From positions 1,243,759 through 1,307,758 of the forward strand of contig NW_017804054.1 of NCBI RefSeq assembly GCF_001625305.1: DNA of 64,000 nucleotides, in the 5' to 3' direction. Of this stretch, positions 31,483 to 41,730 are shown piece by piece. The DNA is from Branchiostoma belcheri (Eukaryota; Chordata; Leptocardii; Amphioxiformes; Branchiostomatidae). How positions within the stretch are numbered: the first letter of the stretch is position 1; the number at the start of each line of letters is the position of its first letter. A model generated the notes under the pieces. The model ran no database searches and was not told where the DNA came from. It saw nothing but the letters and a program-made list of their open reading frames with translations. Made by a program: the position numbers and the translations under genes.

Positions 31483-33700
31483 GCTATGTAGTTGAACGAC
31501 AATTTTACAAACACACTTTTTGTATGTTTGATGTTGATGCTTTCTACTACAAAGACGGGGTGAAGCCTTTTTAATTGAAAATTGCGATTCAATCGCTGCT
31601 ATATCCTTGTTCATTGTAACAGAAACATACAGAAGTTGCGCAGGCTACGTACGTTTATACATCGCGTTCTAGCATCATTGAATGCTGTGTTGCAATGCAA
31701 AGAAGTTTTAGATTTTTAATTCTAACACAAGCGTTTACTCCATATTTGTTGTTGTAGTTGTTAGGGCTGTTGCTTGCGATGGAAACAATGCCTAACGATA
31801 TCAAGGACAAGGAGTAGAAAAAATCATTGTCTTTTTTTCTGTAAAAATAACTTGTCTGTGTGCGTTTCTTTATAACCATTCATTATCAATAACAAAATCC
31901 TCCGATACATAATATAATTATACAGACGTGACATATATTGATATTCCTGAGTAGAGGGCGGCCCATAAAAGGACGGCCAGAATGACGACAGGATGTCCTA
32001 CATTTTTCTAAAATTAGCGTCTGATATTGACAGGTGGCCCCTGTCTCCACGTCGTGCAATAAACACGGGCTGACCTTAATTAGTTTCTGTTTCCCCGCTC
32101 CGTCATCACGTATTAAAATCATTCGGATCAATGCTGGGTCCCTATGGGGCCTTGGCAAAACGCTTACTTTTCCCCAAAGGAAGAAAATACATCGATTCTA
32201 TGGTTGAGTTTTTTTTCTTTTCAAAAAGCTGTGTTGTATGTGTGAGTTAGCTTATATTTGAAATAATCTTGATACTTACCTTGATAAATCTAGTTTTAAG
32301 ATACATGTATCAAAAAGGTCCCCCAAATTTAAAGACAACGACCCCAACAAAAACGTTTCATCAAAATAACTCGAACAGAAATGGAGCAAAGCTCGGAAAA
32401 AGGTATATCTACAGAAAATGTCTTATCCCGTGGAAAATATATACTTAGATTTTCTGTTGAAATTAAAATCAACAATTTGGATGAAAATAACAAAAATGAC
32501 TTTTTGATGTGCGACAATGGTTTAGTTAACACTTTTAGAATTTTGTATGGAGGTTACTCAATTACATATTTCACATTTCAGCAAAAATTATTTCAATAGC
32601 ACACAGTTTTCTTTCAGAGTGATTTTTCTTCCATTTTTGCCATGGTAATATAATATTTCACAACCATGTGTCTGTGCGTGTGTTGGTCTGTTTGTCCGTT
32701 GATTTATCTCACCATTCGGTAGTCATTTACTCTCCCGGACCCTGCCACTGTCAGACCCAATGCTTCCAAACTATCGGCTCCAAATGTGGGAGGTCAGAGG
32801 TCAGACCAAAGGTGGCCACCTTTATTTCCAACTCACGTCATGGGAGCGCCCTAATTAGATTCCATTTGATGTCCGCCCATTCGTCAGCCGTGGATTCAAT
32901 TTGGCGCGCTGTGATCTTCATGGGATGCCATGCGCGGACCATAACTTTTGCCACGGTGTGGAAGATTGGAGATAAATGCCTTTGACCTCCCTTCTTTAAC
33001 TTTCTATTTCTCGGAGGACAGGCGTTCGCGTGGAGAGATTTTTCACCCCGCGTGTAGAAAAAACTTTGCCGCTAGTGCTATTACTCACTAATTGACATCC
33101 ATGGCCCAAAAAAAGCAAGAAAAATTGAGAATACTTTCACTTTCACAAGTTGATTCTTTTTCTCCTTTGTTACTCTGTTTTCTCCTGCATCTTTTCTTCT
33201 GATTCTATGATAGATTTTCTAATTTCCATTGACTTTTTGACATTGACCCAGCCTAAAGTATGCACCCAGTTGGCCTTTCTACATGTAAGTACACGATCAG
33301 AAAACTGTACAGAAAAAGCCTTCTACCATGTACCAGACACTGCGGGTTGCTAGAATGATAGAGTTCAAATTTGAAACCAACGGTGAACAAATAAATCTGT
33401 TGTTCAATGACCTACGACCAAGTCTTCTGATCTGCCTCTCCCCAACTTTTCTCACCTTAAGTTAAGCTGACGTAAAGAAGCAGAACTCCAGTCAGAAGCT
33501 ATCTGATAGACAGCGAAACGTCAGCACTTTAGGTGAAAAAATATGGTTGTGGAAAAGAAATCTCCGGTATCCTGATGAAAAAACAAATCTGATGAAATTT
33601 CGGAAATACGCATCTTGAGTACTTTTACGTCTGGTAGTGACTACCAAAAATGAGCCCCAAAACGAAACCTGCTACAGAGCTTAGGAAGTTTTACCTATTT
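31483..33700. other. No gene recognised
   Basis: About 31,960-32,150 is CG-richer and includes AAACACGGGCTGACC. TAAACACGG is shared with about 62,199 in copy 3 (offset about 30.1 kb), which is only suggestive. About 32,790-32,960 is mixed with a 105-codon frame (32,668-32,985) of no recognised family. TGCCTTTGACCTCCC at 32,978 is DR1-like. AT-rich sequence fills the remainder. Confidence 0.35.
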
Positions 33701-33704
33701 TTAT

Positions 33705-33905
33705 ATTGAGGACCGTATTTCCATCTCCCGTGCATGTTTAGTACAGTATTGATAAATGATGACCATTTCTGCAGACATCATGCTGCCTGTTGTATGACGT
33801 CCTCGCCCTAGAGACTTCATTACCTCGGCATGATTAACGTACTATCACCTCCCTAAGCCGTGATGTCCGCTACATCCACAGTAAATCACGATCCCCAAGA
33901 CATCC
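33705..33905 (+). promoter_or_regulatory. Conserved CTCGCCC block, duplication copy 2
   Basis: This is the counterpart of 9,746-9,965: GACCGTATTTCC, then CTCGCCCTAGAGACTTCATTA at 33,802, ATGATTAACG at 33,831, then TAAGCCGTGATGTCCGCTAC. The offset is 23.97 kb. A single-copy TTGTATGACGTCC (CRE half-site) precedes the core. Confidence 0.6.
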
Positions 33906-34429
33906 ACCAGACAAGCTATCGAAAAACGGCTTAGAAACTACGGCTCTTGTAAAATAAAATCTACATGTGCAGCGGTGAAAACTTGATAAATGGTTCTGCA
34001 GTTTTGGGAATATATTTGGAGAGTGTAACTAACAGACCAGTTTCTCTTCGGTAGGTAGGGTTACTTTAGATGATGCAGATGATGAAAGTTAAAAGAATAT
34101 GTTGTCCATACATATATTCGCAATTCAAATAGAATAGACTGTACAAGGGAAGAAACTAGTATTTAGGAAGGCAATTCAAAACATCTTATTACATGACATG
34201 GTGTAGCTGCTAAGCGGTAAATTGATGAACAGACTTTTCTTGTATCCAGAAAAAAGCGAATCCTGTTCCACTATTTCACAGACAGACGGCCTGTATGTTT
34301 GAGCATTTGATTAAAAACGTGTTATTTTTATTGAAAAACTTTTCCCATTGTAAACATGACCATTTCTCTCACATATACACTGCTTTTCTCTTTCCAGACC
34401 AATGAGATGATGAGAGCGGCACCTGTTGA

Positions 34430-34918
34430 TTGTGATTGACAGGTTTAGAGGACGTTAGACGTGGGACAGACACGGGGAGGATCAGCCCAACGCTGCCCCG
34501 CTTTTCCGTCAACGTTTATGGAAGTTGAGCCGACCGGATTGACCTGGCCGAGCCTTCTAGGTCGCGGTGGACCTTACTTGTCAACCCACTGTCCTTAAAT
34601 CAACTAAATAGGGATTTCTTCAGTTATTCTAGCAATGTCTGGGGAGCCAGGGGTGTAGAGCCGACACGTGTCAACTTCTGCCACTGACCTGTTTAGGTCT
34701 GAGCCGAGGTATTTTCCACGCCTGACGAAGTGTTTCTAGCGAGGTGTCGTGTTTCTGTGTATTGAACTTGACACGTGGAGGGTGTTGTAACGGTTGTTTG
34801 GAGTTGATACGGGCCGGTGGAGCGGTGTGTACGTGAGCTAGGCGAACGCTGATCCGCGGTTTTCAACGCGAGGGAACTTTTGACATTCCTGGCCGCTTCT
34901 GTGTTCGGCTGTCAGGGG
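34430..34918. promoter_or_regulatory. CpG-rich stretch, possible promoter region
   Basis: Nearly 500 bases are GC- and CpG-rich compared with the AT-rich flanks. Examples are GCCGACCGGATTGACCTGGC (34,531) and GGGCCGGTGGAGCGGTG (34,810). No TATA box, initiator or recognised exon can be defined. The hairpin element at 34,919 separates it from the open frame that follows. Confidence 0.35.
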
Positions 34919-35088
34919 TAGCCTCCTGTGCAGGCCTTCCGGGCGGGTGGGAGTTTTGATACTGCATTTTGTAGAAATTTTGAATGCGTTCTTTTGGTTG
35001 TAGGGTGGCCGGCAAAAGAGCGCGTTAAAAATTCAACAAAACGCAGTATCAAAACTTCTACCCGCCCGGAGGCCTGCACAGGAGGCTA
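34919..35088. mobile_element. Hairpin MITE with TAGCCTCC ends
   Basis: The first 85 or so bases and the last 85 are inverted copies of each other. Shared segments include GCCTCCTGTGCAGGCC, GGGCGGGT, AGTTTTGATACTGC and TTTTG, and GGTGGCCGGC lies near the centre. The element begins TAGCCTCC and ends GGAGGCTA, implying a TA target-site duplication. It has almost no loop and no coding capacity. The terminal motif GYCTCC is shared with the hairpin at 7,473. Confidence 0.85.
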
Positions 35089-35094
35089 GGGAGA

Positions 35095-35430
35095 ATGTTG
35101 GACACGCCAGGAAGTGACCCCGCATCTCTGGAAGTTGTGATTACCGCGGAGAAACCCGAGCGTTCCCGGGGGAAGTCCGTCGGTCTTACGGCGGGAGCGG
35201 GGCAGGGGTATCGGTGGCGGAGGGGTCGCGAGGGAGGCCGCGTCGACGTAAAGAAAATAAAGAAATCGTGGACGGAACAGGTGAAGCCGGTGTCGTCTTC
35301 CCGCGGAGATCAGACGGCGGAAGATGTTATCGGGTCAGGCGGAGCCGCAGAGACAAAACACAGCCGAGCCGGGATAACCTACACGTGGATAACCCGCAAG
35401 ACTTCACCATCTCTGAGCACCACACAACAC
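35095..35430 (+). CDS. GC-rich open frame, unrecognised (possible exon)
   Basis: A plus-strand frame starts at an ATG just after the hairpin and reads through 112 codons of Arg/Gly/Ser/Lys-rich sequence before running into the CA microsatellite, which adds His-Thr-Ala-Arg repeats up to 147 codons. AACAG|GTGAAG at about 35,281 is an acceptable splice donor. The opposite strand and another plus frame are open here too, because CpG-rich DNA has few stops. No domain is recognised. Confidence 0.15.
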
Positions 35431-35485
35431 ACACACACGCACGCACGCACGCACGCACACACACGCACGCACGCACGCACGCAAG

Positions 35486-35535
<50 letters not shown>
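35425..35535. repeat. (CA)n / (ACGC)n microsatellite
   Basis: Some 105 bases alternate A or G with C: CACACACGCACG units at first, then about 20 uninterrupted CA dinucleotides. Adjoining open frames on both strands are artefacts of this array. Confidence 0.97.
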
Positions 35536-35537
<2 letters not shown>

Positions 35538-35539
35538 AA

Positions 35540-35710
35540 CTCTTATCAATAAGTGTGTTGGGCTCTTTAACGTTCAGAGATCTGGTGCCTGAGGATACCA
35601 TCTGACACTCTCTCACACCGGGTTTACGTCCCCAGCTGAAATGACAAATGCGCCCCACAAACTCACATGCCCGAGCGGGGCTCGAACCTCCGTCCTTAGG
35701 ACCCACGCAC
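35540..35710 (-). mobile_element. tRNA-derived SINE-like element
   Basis: On the minus strand, GGAGGTTCGAGCCCCG (about 35,677-35,692) is a strong box B. Downstream in the same sense come GCTGGGGACGTAAACCCGG, GTGAGAGAGTGTC and CTGAACGTTAAAGAGCCCAAC. GGACGTAAACCCGG followed by AAAGAGCCC is typical of conserved SINE bodies as I know them. The CA/GT microsatellite directly follows the 3' end, a usual position for a SINE tail. Box A is not clear. It is likely 5'-truncated or diverged. Confidence 0.6.
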
Positions 35711-37470
35711 ATGTTTATGTACATGTCCACAAACCATAGCAACTTCACGTTCAATAAACATAGTAAAGAATTGTTTGACAACTGGCGTTTGAAAGTCTTT
35801 TTTTGCCTGGGCATTCGAATTCCATAACAACGATTTCAATCTTCGACACGTTTCAATAACCATTGCACAATAATCTACTTCCGGGAGTTGCTATTTTCAA
35901 GGATAATGTCGTTGCTATTTTCGTCCAAGTTTATAAACCAAAACAGCAAAATGTCAGTTATGTCATGACAAAAATTATCTTAATGCTTTCTTTTAAATTC
36001 AAATTTCATCTTAGTTGGATTGCAAAGGGACAGTATCGCACAAATAATCTTGTTCATTGGACTGAGAACTTGCATATTCCGTAAACCAATGGTGGACAAG
36101 GCTACATTTGCAGATTATTGCGTCCTGTAGCTAAAATCTGGGAACGAGCGAAAAAAATGATGAATATTTAGCCGGCGTGATTCTAACAATTCATCCGCTA
36201 TCAGCGTTTTTAACATCCTTTCCCTAGCGTCAAGAAGTCTGTCCTATCATTTTATCGCGTTTCACACAACAATAAGTCATAAAGAGTAGTGCAGGACATC
36301 TCCTGGGTGGAGTGAGATATTGCCTACTACAGTGTCCTTTCGCTATCTTGCTTCCACCCCTCGCACAGACCCATCTACCACGTTTTACGCTCAATCGCTT
36401 GGAAGGAAAATTTATATCGTCGCTGGACGTAACCGACAATTTGAAGATGTTGTTAATGTGGTGGTGCAAACACAGCTCGTCAGGCGTGTGAAATCGTATT
36501 GAGCTCCAGTCGGAACGTGTCAGCGAGGAGATGACCTTTCCGAGTCGGAAGCCGCTCGGGTGCCGTTTTTGGAAGGCAATAGTTCCAGTCTGTATGAGAC
36601 GGAGAGTGCTTGAGCCCGGGTGATAACACGAAGTAGTCATAAAGCCAAACATGGAAACGAATGGACATTTTACGCTGGCTGGCTGGACACAAGAGAAAGT
36701 TTGGCGCTATAACTTTTCCAGGGCTGTTCCGCGTCCATAAATCACAGCCACCCTTCACAGAACTTCCAGCCGTGAAAAACAGTTCATAGCTGTTAGCACT
36801 CGCCTTGGTACGACAAGAAGTTACAACCGACGCCAGTTCTAAACTTATCGTGCAAATATATGACACAGCAATATGCTCACGTCATATCTACGTCATGCGA
36901 AACACCTCTTCAACATTCATCATTTCTGCATTGAAAATTAAAGTTCCTCCCTTTTGGGTGACCCTAATGTCCCAAAATAGGGCATCAGTCTTAATGAGTT
37001 TACAAAAAAGCCGTCTATATTATCTGCCTCCGGCACTAATCATTTAGTCTCCCGGTAATGTGACAAAGTCACTGCCATCGGCTACAAAAACACGGGATCA
37101 CCTGGATATGATTAGCACTGAGATTTGAACGGTCAACCGTTTTCTATACGCAAGCTTACACACTTTTGTTTTCTTTTTAGAGTGACAAAACGGCCCCTTT
37201 TCCATGTCTACACAGTTTTCTATAACGAATTAATAGTACATGTATTTGTTTCATCATCCAGTGAACAGGAGTTTTCGATGAAAACATTCTTTGTAAGTAA
37301 ACAAAACCTTTACGTAAACGATGACTGTTTGTAGTAAATATTCTTTGTTGCATGAAGAAAACCCAAAAACTCGTGCACAGATCTCTTGTATGTTTTGTAA
37401 ACTTCCTCTTGATCCATCAGATAAACCCCATGCACGCCCGCAGATTTTGATATTCGCGCCAGGGGCATCC
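35711..37470. other. No gene recognised; CG-richer patch with open frames
   Basis: At 36,230-36,652 the minus strand has a 140-codon frame and at 36,480-36,866 a 128-codon frame. The plus strand is also partly open. Composition is protein-like but no family is recognised. Frame conservation cannot be tested because no copy aligns. The flanks are AT-rich. Confidence 0.3.
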
Positions 37471-37474
37471 AATC

Positions 37475-37815
37475 TGCGATTTCAGGGCAGAGAAACTGGA
37501 AATATTCTGAATAAGGCAATCTTTATGATATTGACACATACTGCTTCATATTACCATATTTCGATTAGTATTTCATACTGTGGGTATTTAAAACTGCAGA
37601 AACAAACCCCAAGATGAGTCCTTTATCAAGTTTATGGGTGCTAAAAAGCCCAGGGCCCTTCCAGTAACTATTTTCCGTCAGAATGTCGTGTATTTTTGCT
37701 CCACGAGAGTCAATATACATGTACATTGGGATAGTGTGGTTTCAACTCAGTACATAGATAAGTGACTAGAATGTTGACTTTGAAAAATCGGGTTTCCAAG
37801 CTCTAAAGACTGCAT
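37475..37815 (+). repeat. Dispersed 300-bp repeat, copy B
   Basis: This is the partner of 2,608-2,911. It is about 35 bases longer because of two insertions (around AAACTGCAGAAAC and TACATGTACATTGG). It lies directly before a conserved duplication block. The copy 1 counterpart of that block (12.85 kb) has no such repeat upstream, so insertion after duplication is plausible. Confidence 0.75.
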
Positions 37816-37879
37816 TGGATAATAACATCGGCGAATCGCCTTCATTGTCACTCTGACGTCAAACTGATTATTGGCCCTG

Positions 37880-38040
37880 TACAAGTCCATTCGGATTAAC
37901 GGGATGAGGATTGGCTTACGGCGTGTCAAAAAATCATCGGGTCTTTAAATCCAAGACAAATATCAATTAGAAAGTCATTCATCACTGTATAGCTGGTCGC
38001 AAACACTCTTCTGACACAGGATCCGTGATCTATTGTCTGT
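37880..38040 (+). promoter_or_regulatory. Conserved GGCTTACG block, duplication copy 2
   Basis: GGATTAACGGGATGAGGATTGGCTTACG at about 37,893, TCAAAAAATCATC at 37,926, TCAATTAGAAAGTCATTCATCA at 37,962 and CGCAAACACTC at 37,998 parallel the block at 12.85 kb. The offset is 25.03-25.04 kb. Confidence 0.55.
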
Positions 38041-39875
38041 TACCAAACCGTGGAGGTGCAAACTAGGATTAACTTACTTGTGATCTGTCGTATGGGACGG
38101 TTTGTGGGGACGGGGGCCTACAGAAATAACTTGTCCTCATGCAAGTTTTACTTTATTAAACTGTATTGTATAAGTCGGACCCCATAGATATCACTGAAGT
38201 CTGAAAGAAAAAGAAAAAACGAAGATAATCCTTACCTACCGACCCTAAGTTTTTTCAAGACTGAAACAGGATACACAACATTTTTTCTATGCCTTATATA
38301 AATTCCTATAATATCCTTGCTTAGAGCCGTTTTGTAGCTGAGCGTCGATCATACATTGATGTACTCAATAGACGGATTCAAACTATGTTTCCACTTCATA
38401 CATTTGGAGAATATGGACAAATTCACGTTTCTATTAATGCATAACTTAGCTTTAGACAAAAGCCACAAAAGCCATCAGTTTAACAACTATATGTATGCTA
38501 TTATCTATATACTATAGTCTGGTAATGTATGTTAGTTGGTAAATACTTTGTTGAATACTTCCTGTTGGGTATTTCCTTTCTTCATTTCACACTAGTAATA
38601 CCTAGCATGCTATCCCACAGCTTGTGCATACACAATTAATTCAGCTTTATCTGACATGGAACAATGGGAAAAACACATGTTTTAAATGTAACATTGACGA
38701 ATTGCAGTTCTCTTGAAAAGTTTTTTTTCATCAGATAAGTCCGTGTGCGTCATGTATGACTTATCTCATATCGGTATGACATGATATATGAAGTTATCGG
38801 TATGGAAAAAAACCGAGGTGTTGCTCACATTATACCAAATGGCTCGCAAAGAATTATTATCACTGCATACTAATATCATGTGATGAAAATCATGATGGAA
38901 AATAGTTGCCGAAAACGACCACTAGTTTTTCTGGGACAACACTTCATTTTTCAATCGTCATAGATTACCTTTGCAATATCTATAACCGAAAAAAACTGAA
39001 CAATGATTCGTGTACCAATGGATGTGTGAAGTTCAAACAAACAAACAAACAAACTAACAAACAGATATTCAAACAAACAAACAAACGAGGACTTACAGTA
39101 ATGACCATAGTTCACGTTATCATATGTAGGAGACAAAAATACCGCATGAAACAGCAGACTAACATTCCTTTTAGACGAACCACATGCTTAGTATAACAAC
39201 AAAATGTCGTATTTTGAGTCCAAAGCAGAATGTATTTTAGATGTATTACAGTCTCTTTCGATGAAATATTATACTCGCGATATATGGACATGGGGAGCGT
39301 AAGAAAGTACACACAGAATAGAAGATAAATGTATCACGTTATAGCACTAAGGAGGCTGGAAAGGTTTAATGCCTATTGAATCAAGTCTCCAGATTATAGG
39401 ATGAACTCTACAAGTACGGAACCATTACGGACTAAGACTTCTGTGGGGACTGAGGCTTTATGGCATCGGGAAATAGATAGATTACTGTCGGAGGGAACAT
39501 TTTAAAAGACAGGAGAAGGCATGCGATGTGTACACATTTCAGTTAGGATTGCTACTTTCAGTGAATAATGTTCTCTGTTTTTGAGTGTATTTTCTGCTTT
39601 GTTGGAAGTCTATATCAGGTATTATGCAAAGTGAAGAAACATACGAGCTCCTATGTAGATAGTGTAGATGAAGCACGACCGGAACTTATGGCCTCGACTG
39701 TTGTCTATATTGCGATCTCTATACTCGTACTAAAACTCGCTTAATATAGGACCAACAAAGCCGTTATCTGATCGTAGATGTTCAAGATGTCAATATTGAC
39801 TTATGAATTTAGCCGACTGTTCTGATATTTTGCTGGAAACAAGTTCATATCAATCACATGTATATCCCTTTGCAG
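38041..39875. other. No gene; AT-rich with CAAA microsatellite
   Basis: The only repeat is a (CAAA)n tract at 39,034-39,088. Short frames on both strands (up to 96 codons) reflect the repeat. A palindromic TCAT/ATGA-rich stretch lies at 38,735-38,800. Confidence 0.4.
39034..39088. repeat. (CAAA)n microsatellite
   Basis: Two runs of CAAA units (about five and four) are separated by CTAACAAACAGATATT. Confidence 0.9.
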
Positions 39876-39879
39876 TTTG

Positions 39880-39955
39880 TCACGTTGTCATCTACACGTG
39901 GCTCGGGGCGAAACTCTATACGCACCGTGTTCATACATGCATGACTTCATTTTGC
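39880..39955 (+). promoter_or_regulatory. Conserved CCGTGTTCA block, duplication copy 2
   Basis: GCAGTTTGTCA (about 39,874) and CACCGTGTTCATACATGCATGACTTCATTTT (39,923) align with 15,140-15,205. Copy 2 also has an ACACGTGG E-box at about 39,894 that copy 1 lacks. Confidence 0.5.
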
Positions 39956-40224
39956 CAGGCGTCTGTTGGTAATAATCAATGACCTTGTATTATTAATTCG
40001 AATACATTAATGTACAGGTGTATCGTACACACAGATAATTAGAAGGAAACCGTGAATGCCTTTAGGTAATTTTTTTCATTGTGTGGCGAATATTGTACGA
40101 TTTGCAGACCACATATGTGTACTTAATATTCCTTTGTGTATTTGACGTTTAACATGCTAACCGTCAAAGTCAATATGTGAGGCTAACCGCAGGTGCTCCG
40201 ACCGAGGACTCCGCCCTTTTCCAG

Positions 40225-40965
40225 ACAACCTGTCATCGTCGAGTGATTAATAATTTTAATAACACAGTATCGGCGCTGCAGAATGCTTGCTAGGATAGCA
40301 TCAGTGGTACATATTAGAGAATGGGAGTGACAGGACGTTTTTCTGGCTAAGCCACCGCAGCCAAAAGTATCCTCCTGACTTAACCCGCGCGCGTGGATCG
40401 CTGGGAGTCAACATGGCGGAAGCACCGGCCTCTTTTGTCCGAACATTGTTTCGCAAATCTCAGTCAACACGACTTAAGCTTTTAGCATCATTGATTAATC
40501 CTACCGACACGACTTCTACCCCGGACCTCATTCGTCACTGTCAACTCGGTCGCCCTGGCTTGGTTCGCATCCAAACCCCAAGGTCAAGTACGTCACGTGA
40601 CAACAGATGTGCCGAAGTAGTATCACGTTGCGCCTCACGGACATTCGCACCACTCAAGGACTCCCCACTTAAAACTGGAATTCCTCCAAGTCTTATCTCA
40701 CGACAAACAACCATACACACTTTTTGTTCTCTCGTTTTGATCCAGTCAACGACCGCCTACTAGAAGTGTTAACTCCAGAATTCAATTTTGGTAACCACGG
40801 GGTTCCTCGCCAAATCTCGCGAGGCATAGTTCCGTTATCCACTTGCGCAATTTTCTGCTACTTTCTCTCTCAGGTCATCAATCAAGATCAGAGTCGTCTT
40901 GTCAGGCCGGCTTACTCACACAATGCACAGAATGTTGTTCGTTTACAGAAGTGTTGAAACGTACT
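40225..40965 (+). repeat. Paralogous segment with near-identical 240-bp core, copy 2
   Basis: This is the counterpart of 15,565-16,275. The near-identical core is 40,312-40,551. Its left edge starts at TATTAGAGA and its right edge at CTCGGTC. The segment is about 30 bases longer than copy 1 in its diverged third part. Confidence 0.7.
40413..40763 (+). CDS. Candidate small gene or exon, 116 codons, copy 2
   Basis: The ATG lies in the same AACATGGCGG context as at 15,752 and the first 46 codons match it exactly. The frame then continues for 70 more codons, Ser/Thr/Arg-rich, with no hydrophobic segment or known motif. The copy 1 equivalent stops nine codons after the divergence point, so only the amino-terminal part could be shared. 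There is no obvious splice donor at codon 46. Confidence 0.25.
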   Translation: MAEAPASFVRTLFRKSQSTRLKLLASLINPTDTTSTPDLIRHCQLGRPGLVRIQTPRSSTSRDNRCAEVVSRCASRTFAPLKDSPLKTGIPPSLISRQTTIHTFCSLVLIQSTTAY

Positions 40966-40972
40966 GTGTCCA

Positions 40973-41212
40973 GTGGGCTCTCCAACCTCTCCACAGTGGG
41001 CTAGTGTTGTTATATCTCGCGCCATTGGCAGTGTGCTCGCCAGCTGGGCCCGTAACTTGGGAGCTCCAGCCGGGCCGCTAACTCTCCACAGTCCCCCCGT
41101 CAATATCACCCAATATAACGGACTATTACACCGTCCTAACAGGGGAATCAAGCTGGCAACTGACAAAGCTTATAATATCAGGGCGTTTATTTCATTCTTG
41201 AGGAGGCCTTAA
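40973..41212 (+). other. Open frame, unrecognised
   Basis: A 79-codon plus-strand frame with moderate protein-like composition (Pro, Leu and Arg rich) lies in CG-richer DNA just after the duplicated segment. An 84-codon frame opposes it. Neither is recognised. Confidence 0.12.
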
Positions 41213-41528
41213 AAGATCCTGGCAGCTTTACAAAGGAGTTATGGGTTATTTTGTGTGCATTTTTCATCCATGCGCTTCCATAGCACATATCATTAAGTAG
41301 ATTTCATTCACTGCGTATTCTTTCCTTTCAATATGTTGAATCTCACCATTTTCATTCCAGTTTGACAGTATACGTATATGTAGGGTACGTGAATTCTCGC
41401 GGGTGATCATTGTTTTCTCGCGATAAGAGAAGGAACGTGACTTGGAGTAACGAAACCAGCGCTTGATGTTGTAGATCGGTTAGGACAGGTGGGATCTCAT
41501 ACAGCACAGAGTACGTATACGTACGTTC

Positions 41529-41730
41529 TGAAAAAAATTATGAAAATTTCAAGAAAAAATAGTGAAAACTCCAGAAAAAAATTATGAAAATTTCAAGAAA
41601 AAATAGTGAACACTCCAGGAAAAAATTATGAAAATTGCAAGAAAAAATAGTGAAAATTCCAGGAAAAAATCATGAAAATTTCAAGAAAAAGTAGTGAAAA
41701 TTCCAGGAAAAATTATGAAAATTTCTCAAT
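41529..41730. repeat. 44-bp tandem array
   Basis: CCAG(G)AAAAA starts at 41,571, 41,615, 41,659 and 41,703, an exact 44-base period. Each unit is GAAAAAAATTATGAAAATTT, then CAAGAAAAAATAGTGAAAA and TTCC. About 4.5 units are present with few substitutions, suggesting recent expansion. On this strand it is almost free of C and has alternating GAAAAA and TGAAAA phases. Confidence 0.95.

Noticed and set aside
33500-33530. CTGATAGACAGCGAAACGTC as a hammerhead ribozyme core
   Set aside because: The invariant G of CUGAUGA is replaced and stem II cannot form.
34722-34750. CTGACGAAG as a hammerhead core
   Set aside because: No GAAA box follows within a plausible stem II distance.
35404-35814. 136-codon minus-strand Cys/Val-rich frame
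   Set aside because: It is the translated complement of the CA microsatellite plus SINE-like sequence.
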